Position numbers and translations under genes: made by a program
In this document: piece after piece, positions 8,254-17,189 of the stretch
Numbering within the stretch: the first letter of the stretch is position 1
How the letters are laid out: the number at the start of each line of letters is the position of its first letter
DNA from: Betaproteobacteria bacterium
Lineage (GTDB): Bacteria; Pseudomonadota; Gammaproteobacteria; Burkholderiales; Burkholderiaceae
Length of the DNA stretch: 46,025 nt
Direction of reading: 5' to 3'
Assembly: GCA_018969885.1 (NCBI GenBank)
Contig: JAGWXN010000002.1
Location: 1 to 46,025, forward strand
The notes under the pieces: generated by a model
Databases searched by the model: none
Seen by the model: the letters and a program-made list of their open reading frames with translations, nothing else
Told to the model about the DNA's origin: nothing

Positions 8254-11200
8254 TCAGCGCCCCAGCACCGGCGCAAGCGCCCGCTCCAGATCCGAACGCT
8301 CGCGGCCGCTTCGCCGCGCGAGATCGGCAACCTGATCATCGTCAATTGGACCCACGTTGAAATATTCCGACTGCGGGTGCGAGAGATAAAAGCCGCAGAC
8401 GCTGGCGGCAGGCGCCATCGCAAAGCTCTCGGTAAGCGTGATACCGATATCGTCGCAGCCCAACACCTCGAACAGTTCACCCTTGACCGTGTGCTCGGGG
8501 CAGGCCGGGTAGCCCGGCGCGGGCCGGATGCCCACATACCGCTCGTCGATCAGGGCCTGCGAATCGAGCGCCTCATCGGGCGCATAGCCCCAGAGGTCGG
8601 TGCGTACCCGCCGATGCAGGCATTCGGCAAACGCCTCGGCCATCCGGTCGGCAATCGCCTTCAGCATGATCGATGAGTAGTCATCGAGGAGCGCTGCAAA
8701 TTCAGCCTCCTTCTTCTCAACCCCGAGGCCAGCAGTGACGGCAAACATGCCAATGTAGTCGGCGATACCCGAGGGCCGGCCATCGAGCGTGCGCGGCGCG
8801 ATGAAGTCGGCGAGGCACTTGTTGGCCACGCCCTCGCGCTTGGCCGTCTGCTGACGGAGGTTGCGCCACACGAACGCAACCTCGGTGCGTGAGTCGTCGG
8901 TGTAGACCTCGATGTCGTCGTCGTTCACGCTGTTGGCCGGCAGAAACGCCACCACCGCATTGGCCGTGAGCCAGCGCCCGTCGATCACCCGGCGCAGCAT
9001 CGCCTTACCATCGGAGAACACCCGGCGCGCCGACTCGCCTACGATCTCATCATTCAGGATGGCCGGAAAGGCGCCCGCCAGATCCCAGGTCTGAAAGAAC
9101 GGCTGCCAATCGATGTATTGCGCAATCTCGGCGAGGTCATAGTTGCGAAACAGCCGACGGCCAATAAATTTCGGCCGGGGCGGGTGATAGTGCGCCATCG
9201 GATGGGGGCCTTCGCCAGGATGGTCGTCCGCCTGCATCGCCCACTGAACCGGGGTGCGGCGTGCGCGCGCCTCGGCGAGCGTGATCCATTCGGGGCCCTT
9301 TCGTCCGGCATGCTGGGCGCGCACACGTTCGTAGTCGGCCAGCAGATCGGCGATGAATTTCTCGCGCGAATCGGGAGAGACCAGGCTCTGCGCAACCGGT
9401 ACCGAACGCGACGCATCGGGCACATACACCACCGGGCCGCTGTAGCGCGGCGCAATCCGGACCGCGGTATGCACCCGCGAGGTGGTCGCCCCGCCGATGA
9501 GGAGCGGAATCTTTCTCATGCGGAAATAGTCATCGCGCTCCATCTCGGAGGCAACGATCGACATCTCCTCAAGCGATGGCGTGATCAGGCCTGAGAGCCC
9601 GATGATGTCGGCCCCCTCCACGCGGGCGCGCGCGAGGATTTCCGAACAGGGCACCATCACGCCCATGTTGATCACTTCAAAGTTGTTGCACTGAAGCACC
9701 ACGGTCACGATGTTCTTGCCGATGTCGTGCACATCGCCCTTCACCGTAGCGATCACGATCCGGCCGCGCGAGCTCACATCGGCGCCCGCCGCCTGCTGCG
9801 CACGCTTTTCCTCTTCGATGAAAGGCACCAGGTGCGCAACCGCCTGTTTCATCACGCGCGCCGACTTCACCACCTGCGGCAAAAACATTTTTCCGGCGCC
9901 AAACAGGTCGCCCACCACATTCATGCCGTCCATCAGCGGGCCTTCGATCACCTCGATCGGCCGGCCGCCGCGCGCGGCGACCTCGGCTCGCATGGCTTCG
10001 GTGTCCTCGACGATCCACTGCGTGACGCCATGTATGAGCGCATGCGCGAGCCTTCGCGCCGGTGGCTCCTCGCGCCAGGCCAGGTTTTCTTCTTTTTTCG
10101 CAGCCCCCGCCTTCAGCGTGCCGGCAAATTCGATCATGCGCTCGGTTGCGCTTTTGCTACGTTCGAGGAGGAGCTGCGCGGTGGCGGCCGCGCGGGCCGC
10201 CTCATCGGGGGCGTCGGCAACCCGCCGCTCTTCCGCGGACAGTTGTGGCGTGCGCGCAAGCACGATGTCTTCGACCCGCTCGCGCAACTCGGGATCGATC
10301 TCGTCATAGACCCCGACCATGCCTGCGTTCACGATCCCCATTGAGAGACCGGCCCGGATCGCGTGATAGAGAAATACCGTGTGAATCGCTTCGCGAGCGG
10401 GATCGTTGCCGCGAAACGAAAACGACACATTCGAGATTCCGCCCGAGATGTGCGCAGGCGCAAGATTCTTGCGAATCCAGCCAGCAGCCTCGATGAAATC
10501 GAGCGCGTAGCGGTCGTGCTCTTCGATGCCGGTGGCAATCGCGAACACGTTGGGATCAAAGATGATGTCCTCACCCGGTAAGCCCACCACTTCGGTGAGA
10601 ATCGTCCAGGCGCGCCGACAGATTTCAATCCGGCGCTCAAGCGAATCGGCCTGACCCCGCTCATCAAAGGCCATCACCACCGCAGCGGCGCCATACCGGC
10701 GGCAAAGCCTCGCCTGCCGGATGAATTCCGCCTCGCCCTCCTTGAGCGAAATGGAATTGACGATCGCCTTGCCCTGTACGCAACGCAAGCCCGCCTCAAT
10801 CACGCTCCACTTGGAGCTGTCGATCATGATGGGCACCCGCGCGATATCGGGCTCGGACGCAATCAGGTTCAGAAAGCGCGTCATCGCCGCCACGGAGTCG
10901 AGCATCGCCTCGTCCATGTTGATGTCGATCACCTGCGCGCCGTTCTCGACCTGCTGACGGGCCACCGCCAACGCTTCGTCGTATTGACCGGCGAGGATCA
11001 GCCGGGCGAAGGCCTTGGAGCCGGTGACATTGGTGCGCTCGCCGATGTTCACAAAAAGCGAGGTGGCATCCACATTGAAGGCTTCCAGCCCCGAGAGCCT
11101 GAGCGCGGGCGGGGCGGGCGAGAAGGTGCGCGGGGCAATCTTGGCCACCTCACGGGCGATCGCTTCGATGTGCTCGGGGGTGGTGCCGCAGCAGCCGCCC

Positions 11201-12129
11201 GCGATGTTGACCAGCCCCGAGCGGGCGAATTCGGCCAGGAGCGAAGACGTGATCTCGGGGGTCTCATCAAACCCCGTGTCCGACATTGGGTTGGGGAGGC
11301 CCGCATTCGGATACACGCACAGAAACGTATCGGCCTTGGCTGCGAGTTCAGCGATGTAGGGGCGCATGAGCGCCGCCCCCAGCGCGCAGTTGAGTCCAAT
11401 GGAAATGGGCTTCGCGTGTCGCACCGAATTCCAGAACGCTTCAACCGTCTGCCCGGACAAGAGCCTGCCCGAAGCATCGGTGACGGTGCCCGAGATCATG
11501 ATGGGAAGCCGCACGCCATGCACCTCGAACGCTTCATCAATTGCAAAGAGCGCGGCCTTGGCGTTCAAGGTATCGAATATGGTTTCGACCAGCAGCAGAT
11601 CAACCCCGCCCTCGATCAGCGCGCAGGTCTGCTCGAAATAGGTGGCGCGAAGCTCTTCGAAAGTGACGTTGCGCGCGCCCGGATCATTGACATCGGGCGA
11701 AATCGACGCGGTCTTGGGCTGAGGCCCCAGCGCACCCGCCACGAAACGCGGCCGATCGGGGCGGCTGTAGCGGTCACGCGCAGCGCAGGCAAGACGCGCC
11801 GACGCGAGATTCATCTCGCGGGCATGCGCCTCCAGGCCATAGTCGGCCTGCGCGACGGTGGTGGCACCAAAGGTATTGGTTTCGATGATATCGGCGCCGG
11901 CCGCGAAGTAGGCGTCGTGAATCTGCGCGATCAGCTCGGGCCGGGTGAGCGAGAGCAGTTCGTTATTACCCTTCAGGTCGCGCGCATGACCGGCAAACTG
12001 GGTGCCCCGGTATTGCTCTTCGGAGAGCCTGTGCTGCTGGATCATGGTGCCCATCGCGCCATCCAGAATGAGGATGCGGCGGGCCAGAAGCGAGCGCAGG
12101 ATGGCTTCAGTATCGTTGGGGGTCGGCAT
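8254..12129 (-). CDS. metH: Cobalamin-dependent methionine synthase
   Basis: 1291 aa, full length for single-chain MetH (E. coli 1227). In order it has a homocysteine-binding barrel ([11 protein letters not shown], zinc cysteines in NCALGA and [10 protein letters not shown]), a pterin-binding domain ([13 protein letters not shown] ... [13 protein letters not shown]), a cap region, and a cobalamin domain with VHDIGKN (His801 as lower axial ligand). An AdoMet reactivation domain follows ([13 protein letters not shown]). It transfers the methyl group from 5-methyl-THF to homocysteine. The start is ATG 12129 ([24 protein letters not shown]); the frame is open a further 57 codons upstream but without homology. 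The 118-nt gap to the divergent FAH gene is too short for a full cobalamin riboswitch, and I see none. From memory, several Burkholderiales carry metH as two adjacent ORFs. Here it is one. Confidence 0.97.
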   Translation of the reverse strand: MPTPNDTEAILRSLLARRILILDGAMGTMIQQHRLSEEQYRGTQFAGHARDLKGNNELLSLTRPELIAQIHDAYFAAGADIIETNTFGATTVAQADYGLEAHAREMNLASARLACAARDRYSRPDRPRFVAGALGPQPKTASISPDVNDPGARNVTFEELRATYFEQTCALIEGGVDLLLVETIFDTLNAKAALFAIDEAFEVHGVRLPIMISGTVTDASGRLLSGQTVEAFWNSVRHAKPISIGLNCALGAALMRPYIAELAAKADTFLCVYPNAGLPNPMSDTGFDETPEITSSLLAEFARSGLVNIAGGCCGTTPEHIEAIAREVAKIAPRTFSPAPPALRLSGLEAFNVDATSLFVNIGERTNVTGSKAFARLILAGQYDEALAVARQQVENGAQVIDINMDEAMLDSVAAMTRFLNLIASEPDIARVPIMIDSSKWSVIEAGLRCVQGKAIVNSISLKEGEAEFIRQARLCRRYGAAAVVMAFDERGQADSLERRIEICRRAWTILTEVVGLPGEDIIFDPNVFAIATGIEEHDRYALDFIEAAGWIRKNLAPAHISGGISNVSFSFRGNDPAREAIHTVFLYHAIRAGLSMGIVNAGMVGVYDEIDPELRERVEDIVLARTPQLSAEERRVADAPDEAARAAATAQLLLERSKSATERMIEFAGTLKAGAAKKEENLAWREEPPARRLAHALIHGVTQWIVEDTEAMRAEVAARGGRPIEVIEGPLMDGMNVVGDLFGAGKMFLPQVVKSARVMKQAVAHLVPFIEEEKRAQQAAGADVSSRGRIVIATVKGDVHDIGKNIVTVVLQCNNFEVINMGVMVPCSEILARARVEGADIIGLSGLITPSLEEMSIVASEMERDDYFRMRKIPLLIGGATTSRVHTAVRIAPRYSGPVVYVPDASRSVPVAQSLVSPDSREKFIADLLADYERVRAQHAGRKGPEWITLAEARARRTPVQWAMQADDHPGEGPHPMAHYHPPRPKFIGRRLFRNYDLAEIAQYIDWQPFFQTWDLAGAFPAILNDEIVGESARRVFSDGKAMLRRVIDGRWLTANAVVAFLPANSVNDDDIEVYTDDSRTEVAFVWRNLRQQTAKREGVANKCLADFIAPRTLDGRPSGIADYIGMFAVTAGLGVEKKEAEFAALLDDYSSIMLKAIADRMAEAFAECLHRRVRTDLWGYAPDEALDSQALIDERYVGIRPAPGYPACPEHTVKGELFEVLGCDDIGITLTESFAMAPAASVCGFYLSHPQSEYFNVGPIDDDQVADLARRSGRERSDLERALAPVLGR

Positions 12130-12247
12130 CGGTTGTTCGCATTGCAGGTCAAAGACCAAACCAGTAATGGTAACAACCGGGCGCCCCAGATCCCGCGATG
12201 GCTCTGTCATCATTACGGGTTGAACCTCGCCCTCCAGGAGCTTTCCC

Positions 12248-12943
12248 ATGGGATTCGTGATTGATCCGCCCCCCGTCGTCTCGGTACCGGTGGCTGGCAC
12301 CGCCGACCGCTTTCCGGTGCGCCGCGTCTGGTGCGTCGGCCGTAACTACGTCGAACATGCCAAGGAAATGGGCTTTACCGGCCGCGAGCCTCCGTTCTTT
12401 TTTGCCAAGCCCGCCGATGCGCTCGTGGTGATCGCCGATGGCGCCACCGGCGACATGCCCTACCCCCCAGGGACCGAAGACCTGCACCATGAGATCGAGC
12501 TGGTCGTGGCAATCGGCGTGGGCGGACGCGCGATTGCGGCTGCCGATGCCGGGCGGCATGTCTACGGCTATGCGATTGGCCTTGACATGACCCGTCGTGA
12601 CCTGCAGATGGTGGCGCGCAAGGCGGGGCGGCCGTGGGAGGTTGGAAAAGCCTTCGATGCGAGCGCACCGATCGGCCCGATCCACCGGGCAGCCAGCGCC
12701 TCTCCCATGGCCGCAGGCGCAATTTCGCTTGAGGTGAACGGTGCCGTCCGCCAATCAAGCGATGTGTCCAAGCTCATTTGGAATATCGGCGAGATCATCG
12801 AGCACCTGTCCGCGCTCTGGGAGCTTGCGCCCGGCGACCTGATCTATAGCGGCACGCCCGAGGGCGTGGCTGCAGTGGTACGCGGGGACCTGATGGTGGG
12901 CCGCGTCGCGGGACTGGGCGAACTTCGCGTGCGCGTGGTCTGA
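12248..12943 (+). CDS. Fumarylacetoacetate hydrolase family protein (fumarylpyruvate hydrolase-like)
   Basis: A 231-aa protein starting at ATG 12248 with AGGAG 8 nt upstream. It has the compact FAH fold signature: [33 protein letters not shown], and metal ligands E82 and E84 in HHEIELVV with D113 in IGLDMTRRD. The late block is [15 protein letters not shown]. The PVRR-CVGRNY-EHA arrangement with PFFFxKPADA is typical of fumarylpyruvate hydrolases of gentisate pathways and of FAHD1-like acylpyruvases. These Mg2+/Mn2+-dependent enzymes cleave C-C bonds of diketo acids. No gentisate dioxygenase or maleylpyruvate isomerase lies in the window, so the substrate is open. It is the first gene of a six-gene plus-strand run, 10 nt before the Ldh gene, and divergent from metH. 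Confidence 0.9.
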   Translation: MGFVIDPPPVVSVPVAGTADRFPVRRVWCVGRNYVEHAKEMGFTGREPPFFFAKPADALVVIADGATGDMPYPPGTEDLHHEIELVVAIGVGGRAIAAADAGRHVYGYAIGLDMTRRDLQMVARKAGRPWEVGKAFDASAPIGPIHRAASASPMAAGAISLEVNGAVRQSSDVSKLIWNIGEIIEHLSALWELAPGDLIYSGTPEGVAAVVRGDLMVGRVAGLGELRVRVV

Positions 12944-12953
12944 GGGTCATCAC

Positions 12954-14060
12954 ATGGCCGAGCACCTGATTCCCACGGTCGCCCTCCACACCTGGGTGGT
13001 CGACCTGTTTCGTGCCGCGGGCTCCCACGAGGTCGAGGCACGGCTCACCGCCGATCATCTGGTGGGCGCCAACCTCGCCGGCCACGACTCGCACGGCGTC
13101 GGCATGGCGCCCAAGTACGTGGCCTCGCTCCTCAACAACGAGCTGCAGCTCAATCAGCGGGTGACGCTCGCGACCGACGCCGCAAGTCTCATCGTGGTGG
13201 ACGGACGGCGCGGCATGGGCCAGTCGGTCACGCATCAGGCGATGGATATCGCGATCGGCCGGGCGCGCGAACACGGCACCTGCGTGATGGCGCTCAAGAA
13301 TTCGCATCATCTTGGCCGCGTGGGTCACTGGGCCGAGCAGGCGATTGCCGCCGGGATGGTCTCAATTCACTTTACCAATGCGGTGAGCCACATGCCAATG
13401 GTGGCCCCGCATGGCGGCGGGCGGGCACGTTATCTCACCAATCCGTTTACCGTTGGCATCCCGATTCCGGGCGGTGCGCCCATCGTGCTCGACTTCGCCA
13501 CCAGCGCCATCGCGCACGGCAAGGCGCGCGTGGCCTACAACAAGCGCGTTCGCGTTCCCGCGGGAAGCCTGCTCGACGCAGACGGGCGACCCACCGACGA
13601 TCCGGCGGTGATGTTTGAACCCGAAGGCGGGCCCTATGGCGCGCTTCGTACCGCGGGCGGCCACAAAGGCCATGCGCTTGCCATGGTGTGCGAGCTGCTG
13701 GGCGCCGCGCTCTCGGGTGGCGAAACCGTCCAGCCCTCTACCCGGCTGCCGGTGCACGGCGTCTGGAACAACATGCTTGCGATCGTCTTCGATCCCAACC
13801 GGCTGGGTACCGGGCAGTGGTTCGAGGCCCAGGCACGCGAGTTCATCGACTGGGTGCGGTCGGCTCCGCCCTCGTCCGATAACGCTGACGGGCCGGTGCT
13901 GGTGCCGGGTGATCCCGAGCGCGCCGCTCGAAACGCGCGCGCTCAAATGATCCCGATCGATTCTGGCACCCTTGCCCAGCTCGATCAGGCCTCAGCCGCC
14001 ATCGCCGCCCGCTTCGGCCAGTCGCCCGGACCGGTCTCGGCGCTCGAGCGCGGCTGCTAG
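12954..14060 (+). CDS. Ldh family (malate/L-lactate/ureidoglycolate-type) NAD(P)-dependent oxidoreductase
   Basis: A 368-aa protein starting at ATG 12954. It has the LDH2 superfamily blocks: an N-terminal helical region, ANLAGHDSHGVGMAPKYV (DSHG at 45-48), the glycine-rich GRRGMGQSVTHQA, KNSHHLGRVGHWAE with the catalytic histidine region, and TNPFTVGIPIPGGAPIVLDFATS. Later come KGHALAMVCELLGAALSGG and a C-terminal FDPNRLGTGQWFEAQ. This non-Rossmann dehydrogenase family oxidises or reduces 2-hydroxy acids and related compounds (malate, sulfolactate, ureidoglycolate, Delta1-piperideine-2-carboxylate). The substrate is not evident. It is 10 nt from both neighbours, FAH hydrolase and thioesterase, which implies a shared pathway. 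Confidence 0.93.
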   Translation: MAEHLIPTVALHTWVVDLFRAAGSHEVEARLTADHLVGANLAGHDSHGVGMAPKYVASLLNNELQLNQRVTLATDAASLIVVDGRRGMGQSVTHQAMDIAIGRAREHGTCVMALKNSHHLGRVGHWAEQAIAAGMVSIHFTNAVSHMPMVAPHGGGRARYLTNPFTVGIPIPGGAPIVLDFATSAIAHGKARVAYNKRVRVPAGSLLDADGRPTDDPAVMFEPEGGPYGALRTAGGHKGHALAMVCELLGAALSGGETVQPSTRLPVHGVWNNMLAIVFDPNRLGTGQWFEAQAREFIDWVRSAPPSSDNADGPVLVPGDPERAARNARAQMIPIDSGTLAQLDQASAAIAARFGQSPGPVSALERGC

Positions 14061-14070
14061 CGTCGTCGCC

Positions 14071-14496
14071 ATGACAACCCCGCGCGAATTTATCCTGCCG
14101 GTACGAATCGCATTTGGCGACTGCGACCCGGCCGGCATCGTTTATTTCCCCAATTTTTTCCGCTGGTTTGATGCCGGGATGCATGAGATGTTCGCCTCGG
14201 TGGGCTTATCCGCCGAGAAGGTCAGCCGTGAGACCGGCCTGGTGGTCTGGCCGTCGATTGATGCCAAAGCCACCTTCCACGCGCCCGCTCGCTACGGAGA
14301 ATCGGTCGAGGTGCGCACTTCAATCACCGAATGGCGCAGCCGCACCTTTGTCATGGCGCACCGGATCATTCGGGGCGAAACGCTGATCTGCGATGGCACG
14401 GTGCTGCGCTTTGTGGGCGAGCGCCAGCCGGGCGATGACAATGTGAAACTGCGCGCGGTGCCCGTACCCGACTGGATGCGTAAGCCCTTCGAGTAA
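14071..14496 (+). CDS. Acyl-CoA thioesterase, 4-hydroxybenzoyl-CoA thioesterase-like hotdog protein
   Basis: A 141-aa single hotdog-fold protein starting at ATG 14071. The segment VRIAFGDCDPAGIVYFPNFFRWFD closely follows the Pseudomonas 4-hydroxybenzoyl-CoA thioesterase pattern. Asp19 here aligns with that enzyme's catalytic Asp17. The total length is the same, and the C-terminal half has the comparable SITEWRSRTFVMAHRI strand pair. It should hydrolyse a thioester, releasing a free acid and CoA, probably with an aromatic or branched acyl group. Being sandwiched between an Ldh dehydrogenase and an unrecognised protein, with gaps of 10 and 7 nt, suggests a pathway step rather than general thioester housekeeping. 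Tol-Pal YbgC is ruled out as the better match because no tol genes are nearby and the motif resembles 4HBT more. Confidence 0.86.
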   Translation: MTTPREFILPVRIAFGDCDPAGIVYFPNFFRWFDAGMHEMFASVGLSAEKVSRETGLVVWPSIDAKATFHAPARYGESVEVRTSITEWRSRTFVMAHRIIRGETLICDGTVLRFVGERQPGDDNVKLRAVPVPDWMRKPFE

Positions 14497-14503
14497 TCCG
14501 CCC

Positions 14504-14908
14504 ATGTCGGCACAGCACGCCCCGGTTCTCCTCGACTCGATCGCACTGGTGTCAACGCTGGGCGAGCACTCGGCCAACACGGTGATCGTCTCAGGCTCAC
14601 ACGGCGGTGTTTCAGCGGCGAGTTTCGTGGTCGATCATCCGTACCGGCCGATGATCGTGTTTTTCAACGATGCCGGCATCGGCAAAGACCGCGCAGGCAT
14701 CGCGGGTCTTGCCATGCTCGAGGCCATCGGCGTGGCGGGCTGCACTTATTCGCATGTCTCGGCCCGCATCGGCGAAGCGGCCGACGGGCTCGCCAACGGC
14801 GTGGTGAGTCATGTCAACGCCCCCGCGCGGGCGTTGGGCATCCAGGCCGGGGATCGGGTGGCAGCGCTCGTTGCCGCGCGCTGTAGCCCGTCGACAACCG
14901 AAAGATAA
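14504..14908 (+). CDS. Conserved-looking protein of unrecognised family
   Basis: A 134-aa protein starting at ATG 14504, 7 nt after the thioesterase gene. I do not recognise a named domain. The sequence is glycine-rich and well structured: a strand and loop [16 protein letters not shown], then [25 protein letters not shown], a second strand [21 protein letters not shown] and finally [16 protein letters not shown]. The alternation of hydrophobic strands and glycine turns suggests a small Rossmann-like alpha/beta fold. The polar clusters [17 protein letters not shown] and SHVN could form a binding or active site. There is no signal peptide or membrane segment. Its place between a thioesterase and a VOC protein suggests an enzyme or ligand-binding role in the same pathway. 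The frame, base composition and ribosome spacing all support a real gene. Confidence 0.8.
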   Translation: MSAQHAPVLLDSIALVSTLGEHSANTVIVSGSHGGVSAASFVVDHPYRPMIVFFNDAGIGKDRAGIAGLAMLEAIGVAGCTYSHVSARIGEAADGLANGVVSHVNAPARALGIQAGDRVAALVAARCSPSTTER

Positions 14909-15023
14909 ACACCCGGCGCGCACTGCACCGCTTCCGGGTACCGGGCGCGGCTTCGGGCATCATTCGCGTCTGGTCAACCTGAACGGTCGCCCGATGGGCG
15001 GCCGCCTTTTGCGGACATTTCTG

Positions 15024-15443
15024 ATGGCTATGCATCCCTTTCACCTGGCTTTTCCGGTGCACGACCTGGCGGCGGCGCGCGCCTTTTATGGCGAGCTTCT
15101 GGGCTGCCCCGAGGGCCGCAGCAGCCCCGAATGGGTCGACTTCGATCTCTATGGCCACCAGGTGGTGGCTCACCTCGCCCCGCAGGAGACTCGGCACGCG
15201 GCCACCAACGCGGTCGATGGCGACAACGTTCCCGTGCGCCACTTCGGGGTGGTGTTGCCCATGAATGAATGGGAGTCGCTTGCCGCGAAACTGCAGGCGG
15301 TCGGCCAGCGCTTCATCATCGAGCCCCATATCCGCTTCAAGGGCGAAGTCGGCGAGCAAGCGACCATGTTCTTCCTTGACCCCTCGGGCAACGCACTCGA
15401 ATTCAAAGCGTTTCGCGATCTCGCGTCGCTATTCGCCAAATAG
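15024..15443 (+). CDS. VOC (glyoxalase/bleomycin resistance/dioxygenase) family protein
   Basis: A 139-aa protein. ATG 15024 gives [28 protein letters not shown], the standard first beta-alpha-beta module of VOC proteins; ATG 15030 is an alternative start. His7 and the glutamate in NALEFKAF near the C-terminus sit at positions that bind the metal in glyoxalase-type members. The paired-module layout is complete, with [18 protein letters not shown] opening the second half. Enzymes of this fold include glyoxalases, extradiol dioxygenases and epimerases. The specific reaction is not predictable. A 115-nt gap separates it from the upstream unknown gene; I see no terminator or promoter there. The rhodanese gene starts 8 nt downstream. 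Confidence 0.88.
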   Translation: MAMHPFHLAFPVHDLAAARAFYGELLGCPEGRSSPEWVDFDLYGHQVVAHLAPQETRHAATNAVDGDNVPVRHFGVVLPMNEWESLAAKLQAVGQRFIIEPHIRFKGEVGEQATMFFLDPSGNALEFKAFRDLASLFAK

Positions 15444-15451
15444 GATCCCCC

Positions 15452-15844
15452 GTGCAGCACCTGCTTCCGCTTGAGGCGCACGCGTTCATTCATCAGAACC
15501 CGGACGCACTGTTCATCGACTGCCGCAGTGACGCGGAGTATTTCTTTGTCGGCCACGCGCTCGGGTCAATTCATGTTGCCTGGTGCGAGGCGCCCGACTG
15601 GGAGCTGAACCCACATTTCACGGCCGAGGTGCGAAAGCTCGCCGCCCATGTCACCGACCGACCGGTCGTACTGATCTGCCGTAGCGGCCGTCGCTCGGCT
15701 GAGGCCGGGCAGGCGCTCGAAGCCGCGGGCTTCTCTCAGGTTTTCAACGTGACCCATGGCTTTGAGGGGGACCTGAACGCCGAACGCCAGCGCGGAAAAG
15801 TGAATGGCTGGCGGTTTGACGGGCTGCCCTGGGAGCAGTTCTAA
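15452..15844 (+). CDS. Rhodanese-like domain protein
   Basis: A 130-aa single-domain protein starting at GTG 15452. The N-terminal FIDCRSDAEYFFVGHALGSIHVAW is the CDC25-like first rhodanese block. The active-site loop is CRSGRRS with Cys76 as persulfide-carrying nucleophile, and GFSQVFNVTHGFEGDLN is the typical closing segment. Single-domain rhodaneses move sulfane sulfur from donors such as thiosulfate or polysulfides to acceptors like cyanide, thiols or thioredoxin. The YFFVGHALGS-HVAW variant is common in betaproteobacterial members. It is the last gene of the plus-strand run, 8 nt after the VOC gene. It is convergent with DUF3567 across 46 nt. Confidence 0.92.
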   Translation: MQHLLPLEAHAFIHQNPDALFIDCRSDAEYFFVGHALGSIHVAWCEAPDWELNPHFTAEVRKLAAHVTDRPVVLICRSGRRSAEAGQALEAAGFSQVFNVTHGFEGDLNAERQRGKVNGWRFDGLPWEQF

Positions 15845-15862
15845 AGGTTCGGCGAGGGGTGT

Positions 15863-15878
15863 GCGCCCTGCGAGGCGC
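15863..15878. terminator. Possible weak bidirectional terminator hairpin
   Basis: The inverted repeat GCGCC-(6-nt loop)-GGCGC lies in the 46-nt gap between the convergent rhodanese and DUF3567 genes. Its position fits a shared terminator. No T-tract follows on either side, and a 5-bp stem is expected by chance in such GC-rich DNA. Confidence 0.25.
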
Positions 15879-15890
15879 GGTAATCACGGC

Positions 15891-16136
15891 TCAATGCAAC
15901 GCCAGCGGCTGCTGCATCAGCCCCTCATACTGACTGATGAAGCGATCGAGCGCCTCGACGGTGGGTGAGCCCGACACGATCTGCGCAACGCCGCTTCGGA
16001 ACGCCTCGGCAAGCGGGCCCTCCAGATAGATCTCGCGGCGCGCGAGCTTGTCGAGAATTTCAACGCCGCGCGGCACGCCGTCGAAGCCGGCGATTTCCAT
16101 GACGCAATAAACAGGGCTGTTGTAGACCATCTGCAT
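15891..16136 (-). CDS. DUF3567 domain-containing protein
   Basis: An 81-aa protein starting at ATG 16136 (ATG 16130 is an alternative). It matches the DUF3567 pattern: a start of the form M-x-M-V-Y-x-S, then GVEILDKLARREIYLEGPLAEAF, which parallels the family's xFEIVDKRxGKExYLxGxxAExF. A helical C-terminus follows (EALDRFISQYEGLMQQPLALH). The family is known to me almost only from betaproteobacteria and has no known function. It is 53 nt downstream of the CobW-like gene on the same strand, and may be the tail of the long trk cluster or have its own promoter. Confidence 0.85.
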   Translation of the reverse strand: MQMVYNSPVYCVMEIAGFDGVPRGVEILDKLARREIYLEGPLAEAFRSGVAQIVSGSPTVEALDRFISQYEGLMQQPLALH

Positions 16137-16189
16137 GATGTGACCTCAAACGATCCGATGCCCATCATCTGGGGACCGGTCCCCTGCTT

Positions 16190-17185
16190 TCAAGCCCCTC
16201 GCTCGCAGGCGCTCAGACGATCGGCGAACGTCGCAAGAGGCGCTTGCAGGCTCGCGAGCCGGTCGGGCTCAATGCGGAGCACGACCCGACTGTCTCGCCG
16301 CCAGAGGTCGGGCTCCCAGCGCCCCGCCTGATACCGGTACCACTCGCGCTCGGTGCGCAGCACCGCCGCGATGTCGACCGACGCATGAGCCATCTCGGCC
16401 ACCGCTTCGATCAGGCCGAGGCGGTCAAACACCTTCTCGGGTGGGGCGCGCCAGCGCCAGTGCCAGCGGGGTACCTCGCCGGGGACCGCCGCCAGCAGCA
16501 CCGCCGCCTGTCCGCCCGAAAATGCCGCGGACAGCGCCTGCGTGTGCCCACCTGATGAAGTGGGGACTGCCAGCGTTGGTTCGCCTGCCTTGGGAGGAGG
16601 CGGCGGCGTGCCATCACGCCAGACCTGGATCTCCGGTGCAAATCCGGTGTCCGCTGATAGCGTGAGTAACTGCTCAACCCGCTCTTCGATGACCACAGGC
16701 GGCATCGCTGCCGGTATCCACAGCACCACCCGATCAGCGCTTTGCACCTGCTCAACGAGCCAGCGCCGCTGAGGTCCCGCGAGCCGAGCGGAGAGCCGCT
16801 CGGCTTCGATCACGCTCACCAGCTCCACCAGACGCACCCCTGCCGCGAGCGGCGGCGCGCGCAACGTATCAACAAACGCCGCCGGATGCGCACCACCGTT
16901 CAGGTCGATCAGAAGATGCGCCCAGGCGCCTCGACGCGACAGCCTTCTCAGTGAAGCCCCCAGCGCCGCGCTGCCCGTGCAGCAGGCGCAGCCACCGACC
17001 CGCTCGAGTCCCGGGTCGCTGGCTGCAGCCGCGTGAGCGCGGTCATCGGCGCGCGGAAACTTGAAGTCATCACCCCGGTCGATGACTAGCGCAGCCGGTT
17101 GGGGGCCGGCCGCGCGCCAGCGCTCGATCAGGCCCGCCTTGCCATGCCCAGCGAGCCCCGCCACCACGGTCACCGGCAGCCGCAC
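16190..17185 (-). CDS. Degenerate CobW/G3E-type P-loop protein
   Basis: 331 aa. GTG 17185 is chosen because GGAGG lies 10 nt upstream, inside the last codons of trkH, and VRLPVTVVAGLAGHGK then matches the CobW N-terminus. CobW proteins are metallochaperone GTPases with GxxGxGKTT, a GCICC metal site, a D/E-rich switch and NKxD. Here the P-loop reads GLAGHGKA (residues 10-17) with the key Thr replaced by Ala. The metal-type GCACC is kept (C66, C68, C69), the IETTG-like block has become IDLNGGAHPA, and I find no NKxD. The C-terminal WHWRWRAPP ... WYRYQAGRWEPDLWRRDSRVVLRIEPD resembles the CobW_C domain. It is probably a cysteine-containing, nucleotide-independent relative. It sits 4 nt downstream of trkH in the same operon. 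Confidence 0.78.
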   Translation of the reverse strand: MRLPVTVVAGLAGHGKAGLIERWRAAGPQPAALVIDRGDDFKFPRADDRAHAAAASDPGLERVGGCACCTGSAALGASLRRLSRRGAWAHLLIDLNGGAHPAAFVDTLRAPPLAAGVRLVELVSVIEAERLSARLAGPQRRWLVEQVQSADRVVLWIPAAMPPVVIEERVEQLLTLSADTGFAPEIQVWRDGTPPPPPKAGEPTLAVPTSSGGHTQALSAAFSGGQAAVLLAAVPGEVPRWHWRWRAPPEKVFDRLGLIEAVAEMAHASVDIAAVLRTEREWYRYQAGRWEPDLWRRDSRVVLRIEPDRLASLQAPLATFADRLSACERGA

Positions 17186-17189
17186 GCGC

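Noticed and set aside
12130..12247. Cobalamin or SAM riboswitch between metH and the divergent FAH gene
   Set aside because: The gap is only 118 nt, shared by two promoters, and no B12-box or SAM-type conserved core could be seen.
10984..12264. A 426-residue open frame on the plus strand
   Set aside because: It lies wholly opposite metH, has no recognised domain and shows the Gly/Arg-rich composition of a shadow frame in GC-rich DNA.
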